Assembly: GCF_000023905.1 (NCBI RefSeq)
Contig: NC_013192.1
Span: 2,046,001-2,110,000 of the forward strand
DNA from: Leptotrichia buccalis C-1013-b
Lineage (GTDB): Bacteria > Fusobacteriota > Fusobacteriia > Fusobacteriales > Leptotrichiaceae
Direction: 5' to 3'
Length of the DNA: 64,000 nucleotides
Of the stretch, positions 17,636-25,674 are shown in pieces; within the stretch, counting starts at the first letter, position 1; each line of letters opens with the position of its first letter. The notes beneath the pieces are model-generated. The model saw nothing but the letters and a program-made list of their open reading frames with translations. It was not told where the DNA came from and made no database searches. The translations under genes were made by a program, and so were the position numbers.

Positions 17636-17727
17636 AAACTGCTTTAAAAATAAGTGGAAAAATTTTAGTTGTGTAACTCAAAATACAGGAGTTGTCTAAT
17701 TTTTAACAGTTGGGTTTAGGGCAGTTT
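17636..17727 (+). other. Structured leader of the PTS mRNA
   Basis: AAACTGC (17636-17642) pairs with GCAGTTT (17721-17727) and encloses about 78 bases that include a small AGTT-GTGT-AACT hairpin (17667-17678). The closing stem ends 39 bases before the PTS start codon. It could be an attenuator or antiterminator target, but no known riboswitch class was recognised. The rest of the 17284-17766 gap holds the terminator and promoter given separately. Confidence 0.35.
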
Positions 17728-17766
17728 AAAAAAATTTTAATATTATAATTTTATTTGGAGGATGTT

Positions 17767-19974
17767 ATGAACAAGAACAAGAAAGAAAATCAGATTTTTC
17801 TTACGTTACAGACAATAGGAAGAGCTTTCTTCCTGCCAGTTTCGATTTTACCAGTTGCTGGATTGTTATTAGGTTTAGGAGCCTCATTTACAAATCCTAA
17901 GACAATAGCATTTTATCATTTAGATGGATTGCTTGCACAAGGGACACCTATGAATTATGTTCTTACTGTAATGAATAACGTTGGACTTGCAGTATTTGCT
18001 AATTTGCCTTTGATATTTGCGATGGCGGTAGCATTGGGAATGGCGAAAAAGGAAAAAGGGGTTGCAGTGCTCTCTTCTGGACTTTCGTTTATAATAATGC
18101 ATACAACTATTAAAACGTTATTGGTATTTAGTGGAAAAATTTTACCTGATGGGACTGTTTCGGAAAAAGTACTGGATGGTGCGATAAGTTCGGTGCTTGG
18201 GATACAAACGCTTGAGATGGGAGTGTTTGGAGGAATTATAGTAGGACTTGGAGTTGCATTTTTACATAATAGATTTTATAAGACAAAACTTCCTGCGGCA
18301 ATATCATTTTTTTCAGGAGTTAGATTTGTGCCAATTATATGTACGTTTGCTTATATTGTTGTAGGATTTATTTCCTTTGCGATTTGGCCAGTTATTCAAC
18401 AGGGAATATTCTCAATTGGAAGAGTTGTAACAGGTTCGGGGGACATTGGAATATTTATTTTTGGATTTATGGAAAGAATATTGATACCTTTTGGACTGCA
18501 TCACATCTGGTATATTCCATTCTGGCAAACAGGGCTAGGTGGAAGTGCAATGATAGACGGAACAATGGTTTCAGGAGCGCAAAACATATTCTTTGCAGAA
18601 TTAGTATCGCCAAATACTACACGTTTTAGCATAGATGCGGCGAAATTTATGACAGGAAAATATTCATTTATGATGGGTGGACTTCCAGGAGCAGCTCTTG
18701 CAATGTATCATTGTGCAAAACCAAATAAAAAGAAAATAGTTGGAGGATTGTTACTTTCAGCGGCTTTAACAAGTTTTCTTACAGGGATTACAGAGCCTAT
18801 TGAATTTACATTCTTATTCGTAGCGCCTTTCGTATTTGTTGTTCATTGTATTTTTGCGGGAATTTCATTTGCACTTATGAGAATACTTGATATAGCGATA
18901 GGAACAACCTTTTCATGCGGATTAATAGACTTCACATTATATGGAATTTTGCCGGGAAGTTCAAAAACGCACTGGGTTAGATTATTGCCAATATTTGTAA
19001 TATATTTTGTACTCTATTATTTCTTCTTTAAATTTGTTATACAAAAATGGAATTTAAAAACTCCAGGAAGAGAAGACGATGATGAAGATACAAAATTATA
19101 CACAAAAGATGATTACAATACTATGAGAGACAGCCGGAAACAGGGGGCAGTAGCGGAAGATACAGTTTCACAAGCAATTATAGATGGACTTGGAGGACTT
19201 GATAATTTTGGTGATGTTACGTGCTGTGCAACTAGACTGAGAATGCGTGTAAATAATATGGATTTAGTAAATGAAGCGGCATTAAAGCGTACAGGAGCAA
19301 TGGGAGTTATCAAAAAAGGAAGTGGAATTCAAGTTGTATATGGACCTACTGTATCAGTTATCAAAAGTAATTTGACAGAATATATTGAAAAAATAAAAGA
19401 ACATGGTATGGAAGCTTCATTTGCCCAAGAAAAACCAGGAAGAAGTATAGACTTGAATGTATTGAACTTGAGTGAAGATAGCGTAAATGAAAATTATGAG
19501 TCTCTTGAAGCAATAAATCAGATAATTGCCCCATATAAAGGTAAAATATATGATATTGAAAACATTAGTGATAAAATATTTAATACAAAGGTTCTTGGAG
19601 ATGGTTTTGCAATAGAAATTGAAGGCGATGAAATAATCGCTCCAACTGATGGAACAGTAGTAAATGTTTATACAACAGAGCATGCCTTTATTATTCAGGA
19701 CAAGTTTGGACATAATATTCTGATACACGTTGGACTTGGAATATCTGGATTAAGTGGTGAAGGCATAAAATTATTCAAGAAAATAGGAGATACAGTTAAA
19801 AAAGGCGAAAAAATTGGTACATTAGATAGAAATGCGATAACAAAAGCAGGAATTTCGTTAGTTTCACCTGTAACTTTCTTAAATGTAGACAAGGCAAAAT
19901 ATGGTATAAAAGTTGAAAAAACTGGAAATGTAGAAGCTGGAGAAGAAACAGTTATATTTATAACTAAAAAATAG
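17767..19974 (+). CDS. PTS sugar permease EIICBA (glucose/alpha-glucoside superfamily)
   Basis: Single-chain phosphotransferase permease that imports and phosphorylates a sugar. The EIIC part (about residues 1-430) shows FFLPVSILPVAGLLLG and the sugar-site segment FGLHHIWYIPFW. EIIB (about 455-545) carries the phosphorylated cysteine in CATRLRM. EIIA (about 600-736) has both histidine motifs, EHAF and ILIHVG. Start ATG 17767 follows GGAGG by 5 bases. The gene shares operator repeats with the glycyl-radical and aldolase units, which suggests it feeds that pathway. The substrate cannot be read from sequence: glucose, an alpha-glucoside or an anhydro-sugar are all possible. Confidence 0.9.
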   Translation: MNKNKKENQIFLTLQTIGRAFFLPVSILPVAGLLLGLGASFTNPKTIAFYHLDGLLAQGTPMNYVLTVMNNVGLAVFANLPLIFAMAVALGMAKKEKGVAVLSSGLSFIIMHTTIKTLLVFSGKILPDGTVSEKVLDGAISSVLGIQTLEMGVFGGIIVGLGVAFLHNRFYKTKLPAAISFFSGVRFVPIICTFAYIVVGFISFAIWPVIQQGIFSIGRVVTGSGDIGIFIFGFMERILIPFGLHHIWYIPFWQTGLGGSAMIDGTMVSGAQNIFFAELVSPNTTRFSIDAAKFMTGKYSFMMGGLPGAALAMYHCAKPNKKKIVGGLLLSAALTSFLTGITEPIEFTFLFVAPFVFVVHCIFAGISFALMRILDIAIGTTFSCGLIDFTLYGILPGSSKTHWVRLLPIFVIYFVLYYFFFKFVIQKWNLKTPGREDDDEDTKLYTKDDYNTMRDSRKQGAVAEDTVSQAIIDGLGGLDNFGDVTCCATRLRMRVNNMDLVNEAALKRTGAMGVIKKGSGIQVVYGPTVSVIKSNLTEYIEKIKEHGMEASFAQEKPGRSIDLNVLNLSEDSVNENYESLEAINQIIAPYKGKIYDIENISDKIFNTKVLGDGFAIEIEGDEIIAPTDGTVVNVYTTEHAFIIQDKFGHNILIHVGLGISGLSGEGIKLFKKIGDTVKKGEKIGTLDRNAITKAGISLVSPVTFLNVDKAKYGIKVEKTGNVEAGEETVIFITKK

Positions 19975-19986
19975 TCAGTACAATTA

Positions 19987-20014
19987 AACCTCTATAATAA
20001 TATAGAGGTTTTTA
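19987..20014 (+). terminator. Terminator after the PTS gene
   Basis: Perfect 10-bp stem (AACCTCTATA, 19987-19996; TATAGAGGTT, 20001-20010) with a four-base loop and a T-run. Confidence 0.92.
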
Positions 20015-20143
20015 TATACATTATTGAATTGTAATCCGTAATAATTTTAGTGGATATTAATTAAAATTTATAAAAAGTTTTTCTTGAAAAAATTTCTAAT
20101 ATTCGATAGAATAAAAAATAACATAAAGATTGGATATGATAAA

Positions 20144-20893
20144 ATGCTGAAAAATGAAAGACAAGATATAATTTTAATGAAACTTAATAACAAAGGTAAA
20201 GTTGTAGTTGGAGAACTTGCGATTGATTTGTCGGTTTCTGAAGATACGATAAGAAGAGATCTCGCTGAAATGGATTCAAAGGGACTGTTAAAAAGAGTTT
20301 TTGGAGGAGCGCTGCCTTTAAACAGATACGCTTTGAACTACACAGAAAGGGAAAATTTTGAGCCTGAATTAAAATACGAACTGGCATTGAAAGGAGTAAA
20401 ACTTCTAAAAGATGGTCAATTAGTGGCAATAGACGGAAGTACTACAAATTTGCAGCTTGCAAGGGCGATTCCTGTTAATTTGTCACTAACGGTAATTACA
20501 AATAGTCTTGCTATAGCAAGTGAACTTTCTAATCATAAAAATATAGAAATAATAATGGTTGGAGGCAATCTGTTTCAAAAGATTATGACCAATGTGGGAG
20601 ATTCGGCGGTGGAGCAGATAAAGGAATATTATCCAGATATTTGTTTTATGGGAGCTTATGCAATTCATCCTCTTATGGGAATAACAAGCCCTTATGAAAA
20701 GGAAGTTAGTGTAAAACGTCAGTTTATAAAGTCTTCAAGCAGAGTTGTGACGTTAATTATACCAAATAAATTTAATGTAATAATGCCTTATAAAGTATGT
20801 GATATGGCAGATGTTACGACAATTATAACAGATAAGAGTGTATCGGAAGAGATACTGGAAGAGTATGAAAAAATAGGAATTGAATGCATTTAA
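20144..20893 (+). CDS. DeoR-family transcriptional regulator, first of two
   Basis: Sugar-phosphate-responsive repressor of 249 residues. The N-terminal winged helix reads MLKNERQDIILMKLNNKGKVVVGELAIDLSVSEDTIRRDLAEMDSKGLLKRVFGGA, the DeoR signature. The C-terminal sensor domain has AIDGSTTNLQLARAI and MVGGN. The ATG at 20144 gives the standard start; the longer frame begins at a TTG within an unlikely leader. It lies between the PTS gene and the convergent glycyl-radical operon, so it is a prime candidate to bind the shared 10-bp repeats. Confidence 0.9.
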   Translation: MLKNERQDIILMKLNNKGKVVVGELAIDLSVSEDTIRRDLAEMDSKGLLKRVFGGALPLNRYALNYTERENFEPELKYELALKGVKLLKDGQLVAIDGSTTNLQLARAIPVNLSLTVITNSLAIASELSNHKNIEIIMVGGNLFQKIMTNVGDSAVEQIKEYYPDICFMGAYAIHPLMGITSPYEKEVSVKRQFIKSSSRVVTLIIPNKFNVIMPYKVCDMADVTTIITDKSVSEEILEEYEKIGIECI

Positions 20894-20896
20894 TTG

Positions 20897-20916
20897 AGAG
20901 GCTGATGCCTCTTTTA
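20897..20916 (+). terminator. Terminator after the first deoR-type gene
   Basis: AGAGGC (20897-20902) pairs with GCCTCT (20907-20912) around a four-base loop, followed by T residues. Confidence 0.75.
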
Positions 20917-20970
20917 AAATTATCAAATATATCAGTAAATACCTAAAAAATATGAATTTAATTTCCTTAT

Positions 20971-21017
20971 AAAAAATAAAAAAATACAAGAAGCCTAAAA
21001 TTGTTAGCTCCTTGTAT
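20971..21017 (-). terminator. Terminator of the glycyl-radical operon
   Basis: ATACAAG (20984-20990) pairs with CTTGTAT (21011-21017), with further AGC/GCT pairing inside. A long T-rich run follows on the minus strand. Confidence 0.85.
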
Positions 21018-21061
21018 AAAGAGAAAACTTATCTATAAAAATTATCTAAAAAGATACATAT

Positions 21062-23464
21062 TTATATTCTTTGTTCAGTTCTTGAAATAATATCATTTTG
21101 TGTAGTTCTGTCAAGTGTAACAAATTGAGCGCAGTATCCAGCAACTCTTACTATTATATCTCTATGTTTTTCAGGTTCAACTTGCGCTTGTTTCAATGTT
21201 TTTCCTGAAATAATGTTAAATTGAATATGCCATCCTTTTGAACTTATAAATGATTTTATTACATTTACAAATTTTTCAAACTGTTCTGGAGTATTTACCA
21301 GTTCAGGCGAATATTTTTGATTCAATAATTGTCCACCTGTAATCATTAAAGTTGGCAATTTGTTTACAGAATTTAATACAGCTGTTGGGCCGTTTGTGTC
21401 AGTTCCCTGAGTCGGAGAACCTCCTTCTGCTGCAGGAGTATAAGCGTATCTTCCGTCTGGAGTCGCACCGCTCACTGTTCCCATTGGCACATTTGAAGAA
21501 ATTCCAGATGTTGAAACTCCGTAACCACCATTAATTGGTCCTCTTCCATATCTTGTATTATGGTATTTCTGAATTTCATCAATGTATGTCCAGTAGATGT
21601 TTGTAGCAAATTCATCCACTTCATCAATATCATTACCATATTTAGGCACTTCTAACAATATTTTTCTGATTCTTTCCCCATTTTCACCTTCATAATTTGT
21701 TTGTAGTGCATTGTAAACTTCTTCTTTTGTTAGGATTTGATTATCAAAAACAGTAGTTTTTAATGCATAAAGTGAATTTGCGGCATTTGCAATTCCAACT
21801 TGAAGTCCTGAAATAATGTCGTAAACTGCTCCACCCTCTTTTGCTGAAAGTCCTCTTCCAATACAGTCATCAACAAGGCTTGATAATAAGATATCAGGAA
21901 AATCTTCTAAATGTGTATCAGACAATGCATCAAGCGCAACAGACAGTTTTGTATAGTGTTTCATATATTTTTTCCATGCTTCCCATAAATCCTCATAAGT
22001 TTCATAGTCAGTCAGTTTCCCTGCTTTTAATAATTGAAGTCCAGTTCTAGCGTCATAACCGTCATTTAACACAAGTTCAGTTGCTTTTACAAAGTTTAAG
22101 AAAGTCATTCCTGTACATCTATATCCCCATTTTCCAGGAACAGCCACTTCTACACATCCAACCATTGAATAATTGTAGGCATCTTCAATTTTTACACCTT
22201 TGTTTAACAGTGCAGGAACTATTATTTCATCTGTATGCATTGCAGGCATTCCATAACCTGTTGCTGCTACTTCGGCACATTTTCTAATAAATTTTTCTGG
22301 AGAATTTATGTGAAATCTTGCTGACAGGTTTGGCTGTGTAAGTTTATTTTCTCCGACACTTTCTAAAATCAGATAGCTTAATTCATTTGTAGAATCTTTT
22401 CCGCTTGGAGTCGATCCTCCTATTGTAACATTCTGATAAGTTGGATAACCTGCACCGTAACCAGAATGCGAAGTTGAACGGACTTTTATTACAGAGTAAA
22501 GTTTTACCCATAAGCATTGCAGCATTTCTTTTGCAAATTCCCTGTCTAAATCCCCTTCCAACACATCTTTTTTGTAAAGAGGATATAAATACTGATCCAC
22601 TCTTCCAAGAGAAGCTGAATGTCCGTTGCTTTCAATCTGAATTACTAAATGAATAAACCAGATTGCCTGTACTCCTTCCCAGAATGTCTTAGCAGGATTT
22701 TCAGGTACGTTTAGACAGTTTTTTTGAATTTGAAGTAATTCTTCTTTTCTTTGAGGATCAGTTTCCTTTTCAGCAAGTTCCTTTGCCAAATTTGCAAATC
22801 TATGAGCAAAATCAATAGTTGCCTGTGCTACAATTTCTACAGCCTTTAAGAAGTCAATTTTATTGTACCCGCCATAAACTGTAATGTCTACTTTTTCTAT
22901 AGAAGCCTTAGCTTCTTCAATCACGCCTTTTAGTCCTTTTGTCAAAACCTTTTTAAAATCAGGTACAATATGTCCGTCACCAGAAGTCATATTTCCTTCA
23001 CCGTGAATAATTTTTGCGATTCCAGCTTCTTTTATTTCCTGTGGCATCTGAGCGTGCGCTCTATCTTTTAATGTTTTTCCACGCCACCATTCACATATTT
23101 CCAAAAGTTCAGGAATTTCTTCTTCAGGAATTCTGAATTTATCTCCATCTCTATGGTCAAAGTTTCCTTTTTCCTTAATTTCATCAACAATCCAATCCAC
23201 TGCATATTCTGGAAAAAGAGGTGCCGTTCTTTCATCAACAGACTGATTTCCCACAATAAGTTCTCCATCTTTTATGTATATTGTCATGTTTTCTAAAATT
23301 TCTTTAACTGCATAAGCACGAACAATGTATTTTGATTTTCCTTCATGTTCTTTGTATGCTTTTGTCAAAAGTCTTCCTCTTTCGACACTGACACCAGGAA
23401 ATTTTGATAAAGCTGATTCTCTTAATTTTTTTACTCTTTCACTTTTTAAAACAAATTCTCTCAT
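21062..23464 (-). CDS. Eliminase-type glycyl radical enzyme (YbiW/PflD-like)
   Basis: An 800-residue glycyl radical enzyme. The radical glycine lies in RVAGYCA about 24 residues from the C-terminus (near Gly776). The thiyl cysteine lies in MVGCVEV, and the GCVE pattern marks dehydratases and lyases rather than pyruvate formate-lyase, which has two adjacent cysteines. The start is ATG 23464, as GGAGG lies inside the longer frame. The activase is the upstream gene of the same transcript. A PTS permease and an FSA-type aldolase share its operator repeats. E. coli YbiW and PflD have a similar setting and, as I recall recent work, act on 1,5-anhydrohexitol 6-phosphates. That substrate is inference here. 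Confidence 0.9.
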   Translation of the reverse strand: MREFVLKSERVKKLRESALSKFPGVSVERGRLLTKAYKEHEGKSKYIVRAYAVKEILENMTIYIKDGELIVGNQSVDERTAPLFPEYAVDWIVDEIKEKGNFDHRDGDKFRIPEEEIPELLEICEWWRGKTLKDRAHAQMPQEIKEAGIAKIIHGEGNMTSGDGHIVPDFKKVLTKGLKGVIEEAKASIEKVDITVYGGYNKIDFLKAVEIVAQATIDFAHRFANLAKELAEKETDPQRKEELLQIQKNCLNVPENPAKTFWEGVQAIWFIHLVIQIESNGHSASLGRVDQYLYPLYKKDVLEGDLDREFAKEMLQCLWVKLYSVIKVRSTSHSGYGAGYPTYQNVTIGGSTPSGKDSTNELSYLILESVGENKLTQPNLSARFHINSPEKFIRKCAEVAATGYGMPAMHTDEIIVPALLNKGVKIEDAYNYSMVGCVEVAVPGKWGYRCTGMTFLNFVKATELVLNDGYDARTGLQLLKAGKLTDYETYEDLWEAWKKYMKHYTKLSVALDALSDTHLEDFPDILLSSLVDDCIGRGLSAKEGGAVYDIISGLQVGIANAANSLYALKTTVFDNQILTKEEVYNALQTNYEGENGERIRKILLEVPKYGNDIDEVDEFATNIYWTYIDEIQKYHNTRYGRGPINGGYGVSTSGISSNVPMGTVSGATPDGRYAYTPAAEGGSPTQGTDTNGPTAVLNSVNKLPTLMITGGQLLNQKYSPELVNTPEQFEKFVNVIKSFISSKGWHIQFNIISGKTLKQAQVEPEKHRDIIVRVAGYCAQFVTLDRTTQNDIISRTEQRI

Positions 23465-23520
23465 TGCCTTTTCCTCCATTTTTTATTTTAATATCTTGTC
23501 TTTATTTTTTATTAATTTTT

Positions 23521-24339
23521 TTATCCATTCAATTTTGCCTGTAAACCATAACTTTTCATTATATTTAAAGCATTATTTAGTTCATCTTGTGTATGTTTTT
23601 CAAGTGTCTTCATTGGATATTCTCTTCCTAATTTTTTATATTTTTCAAGTCCCATTGTGTGATAGGGGAGTATGTTCACTTCCAGCAAATTCAGCTTTTT
23701 TAAAAATTTTGCCGTTTCGTGAATGTTTTTTTCATCATCGTTAATTCCTTTTATAAATGGAAATCTCATAATGATTCTTTTATGCCATTCTGAAAGTTTT
23801 GTAAGATTTTTCAAGATTATTTCATTTGAAACAGCGGTATATTTTTTATGTTTTTCGTTGTCCATATGTTTTATGTCAAATAAAATTGTATCCGTCAATT
23901 TTGCCAATTTTTCAAAATCCTTGTAATTTCCATATCCTGTTGTTTCTATAGCAGTGTTGATATACTCTTCTTTTAACTTTTCAAAAAGTTCTATTGCAAA
24001 AGCCGAATTTACAAGTATTTCTCCACCGCTTAACGTAACCCCTCCGCCAGAATTTCTATAAAAGTTTTCATCTTTCATCACAATTGCAAACACTTCTTCC
24101 AGCGTCATATCTTTTGCAACTTGTTTTAGTGTATTTGCAGCAGGACAGCCAGAACATGAAGTTTTATTTCCTTTATAAAGAGAGCCGTCATAATCCCAAA
24201 ATTCGTTTTCCAGCTTTTGTGTTTCAGGATTGGAACACCACAGACATCTAAGTGGACATCCTTTAAAATACACGACTGTTCTGATTCCTGGTCCATCAAA
24301 TGTGGCTCCTCTTTCAATATCTGTAACTAACGCTCTCAT
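23521..24339 (-). CDS. Glycyl-radical enzyme activating protein (radical SAM)
   Basis: Installs the glycyl radical on its partner using S-adenosylmethionine and a 4Fe-4S cluster. The cluster motif CPLRCLWC (Cys28, Cys32, Cys35) follows FDGPGIRTVVYFKG, and the SAM-contact segment GGGVTLSGGE is present. At 272 residues it is shorter than activases with two extra ferredoxin clusters: only one CSGC pair remains in the insertion region, so those clusters are incomplete or lost. The ATG follows GGGAGGTAATCT. It is first in the operon, 56 bp before the glycyl-radical enzyme. Confidence 0.93.
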   Translation of the reverse strand: MRALVTDIERGATFDGPGIRTVVYFKGCPLRCLWCSNPETQKLENEFWDYDGSLYKGNKTSCSGCPAANTLKQVAKDMTLEEVFAIVMKDENFYRNSGGGVTLSGGEILVNSAFAIELFEKLKEEYINTAIETTGYGNYKDFEKLAKLTDTILFDIKHMDNEKHKKYTAVSNEIILKNLTKLSEWHKRIIMRFPFIKGINDDEKNIHETAKFLKKLNLLEVNILPYHTMGLEKYKKLGREYPMKTLEKHTQDELNNALNIMKSYGLQAKLNG

Positions 24340-24375
24340 AGATTACCTCCCTCTTTTTCTTTTTAAAAACATTTT

Positions 24376-24432
24376 TAGTTTCAATTAGTTTCTTTATATT
24401 TCGATTTTATCCTATTTTTGAAAATTTGTCAA
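24376..24432 (-). promoter_or_regulatory. Promoter and 10-bp repeat operator of the glycyl-radical operon
   Basis: On the minus strand, TTGACA (24432-24427), a 17-base spacer and TAAAAT (24409-24404). Directly after come three phased 10-mers: TCGAAATATA, AAGAAACTAA and TTGAAACTAA (24404-24376). They match the repeats at the PTS and aldolase promoters. Confidence 0.78.
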
Positions 24433-24591
24433 TAGTTTTATTTAATTTTCTAAAAAATTTATATAAAATGTGAAAGTTAATTTAATTTATAAAGTAAGAA
24501 ATAGATTTGTTAGTTTTGAAGTTGTTTTTTATTTAAAATATTAGAAGAGAATATAAATTGAAATAGAATAAAAATTATATTATATATGATT

Positions 24592-24700
24592 TTGATATAG
24601 TATCAATTATGTAGAATAATTTAGGAAAATAAACTAAAATATATGTAAATAAATAGAAAAAGCCAGTTCAAAGTGAACAAGCTTTTGTCGTTGTTTTTTC
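24592..24700 (+). other. Hairpins in the divergent intergenic region; possible short transcript
   Basis: A perfect palindrome (TTGATA-TAG-TATCAA, 24592-24606) is followed by a two-level hairpin: AAAAGC (24658-24663) with GCTTTT (24681-24686), enclosing GTTC/GAAC, then GTCGTTGTTTTTT. The hairpin looks like a terminator, but no gene on the plus strand ends here. It may end a short RNA, or be an attenuator or operator. The remaining gap between 24340 and 24890 holds the two promoter-operator sites listed separately. Confidence 0.35.
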
Positions 24701-24787
24701 ATATTATGATTGATTCTTTATGTAATAAATATAACATAAAAAAAGTAATTATTCAATCAAAATTTTTAGAAAAGTTGAAAAAAAGCA

Positions 24788-24850
24788 TTGACTTTTCTTA
24801 AATTATGTATTAAAATAATATCGAAATAAAACGAAACTAATTAAAATACT
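24788..24850 (+). promoter_or_regulatory. Promoter and 10-bp repeat operator of the aldolase gene
   Basis: TTGACT (24788-24793), a 17-base spacer and TAAAAT (24811-24816). From 24821 the 10-mers TCGAAATAAA, ACGAAACTAA and a weaker TTAAAATACT follow. The first two nearly equal those of the glycyl-radical operon. Confidence 0.75.
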
Positions 24851-24890
24851 AAATTATTATTTCAATAAAAAAAGAGAGAGGATGATGAGA

Positions 24891-25607
24891 GTGCAATATT
24901 TTATTGATACAGCAAATTTGGAGAGTATAAAAAAAATTAGTGACATTTTTCCAATAACAGGTGTAACTACAAATCCTACTATTATTGCCAAGGAAAAAAG
25001 AGATTTTAAAGAGATTATAAACGATATTTTTGATATTATTGGAAAAGATAAGATCGTACATGCGCAGGCTGTGGGAAGTACAGCTGAAATAATAGTAAAG
25101 GAAGTACAGCTTTTGCGTGATACTTTTGGAGAAAATTTTTATACAAAAATTCCTGTAACACCTGAAGGAATAAAAGCTATGAAGATTTTATCAAAAGATG
25201 GTCATAAAATAACTGCAACAGGTATTTTATCACCACAACAGATAATTATGGCAGCAGAAGCAGGGGCAGAATATATGGCTCCGTATATTAACCGTTCTGA
25301 CAACATTGGTGAAAATGGAATTGAAATTGTAAAAGATGCCTATAAAATTCTTGAAATGACTAAAAAGACTGATGAGGAAAAACTGGCACGATACAAAAGA
25401 ATTTTTGAACCTAAAATATTAGGAGCTTCGTTTAAGAATGTAAGACAAGTTCACGAAACTATTCTGGCTGGATCAAAATCTGTAACAGTCGCTCCAGATG
25501 TTTTTGAAAAATTAATTTATCATCCTTACACAGACTGGAGTATGGATACATTTAATTCAGACTGGGAAAAAGTTTATGGAGAAAAAACATTGCTTGACTT
25601 GTTATAA
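24891..25607 (+). CDS. Fructose-6-phosphate aldolase-like transaldolase (FSA/TalC family)
   Basis: Class I aldolase that forms a Schiff base with ketose substrates. The catalytic lysine is in YTKIPVT, the conserved Asp in FIDTAN, Asn in TTNPTII and Tyr in APYINR. The GTG at 24891 is chosen because AGAGAGG lies 9 bases upstream and numbering then matches E. coli FsaA (Asp6, Asn28, Lys at 86); ATG 24882 or 24885 are alternatives. At 238 residues it is about 20 longer than FsaA, mostly at the C-terminus. Sharing the operator with a glycyl radical enzyme suggests it cleaves the 1-deoxyketose phosphate or fructose 6-phosphate made there. Confidence 0.88.
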   Translation: MQYFIDTANLESIKKISDIFPITGVTTNPTIIAKEKRDFKEIINDIFDIIGKDKIVHAQAVGSTAEIIVKEVQLLRDTFGENFYTKIPVTPEGIKAMKILSKDGHKITATGILSPQQIIMAAEAGAEYMAPYINRSDNIGENGIEIVKDAYKILEMTKKTDEEKLARYKRIFEPKILGASFKNVRQVHETILAGSKSVTVAPDVFEKLIYHPYTDWSMDTFNSDWEKVYGEKTLLDLL

Positions 25608-25611
25608 AACT

Positions 25612-25640
25612 TTGAAATATTAAATGAATTTTGGTATAAT
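25612..25640 (+). promoter_or_regulatory. Promoter of the second deoR-type gene
   Basis: TTGAAA (25612-25617), a 17-base spacer and TATAAT (25635-25640), directly after the aldolase stop codon. The regulator can thus be made independently of the aldolase. Confidence 0.65.
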
Positions 25641-25674
25641 CTAGGTAACTATAAAAAAGTATTGGAGAACTTAT

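Noticed and set aside
21352-23268. Several open frames on both strands inside the glycyl-radical gene
   Set aside because: They overlap a well-supported gene in other frames and have no domains or ribosome sites.
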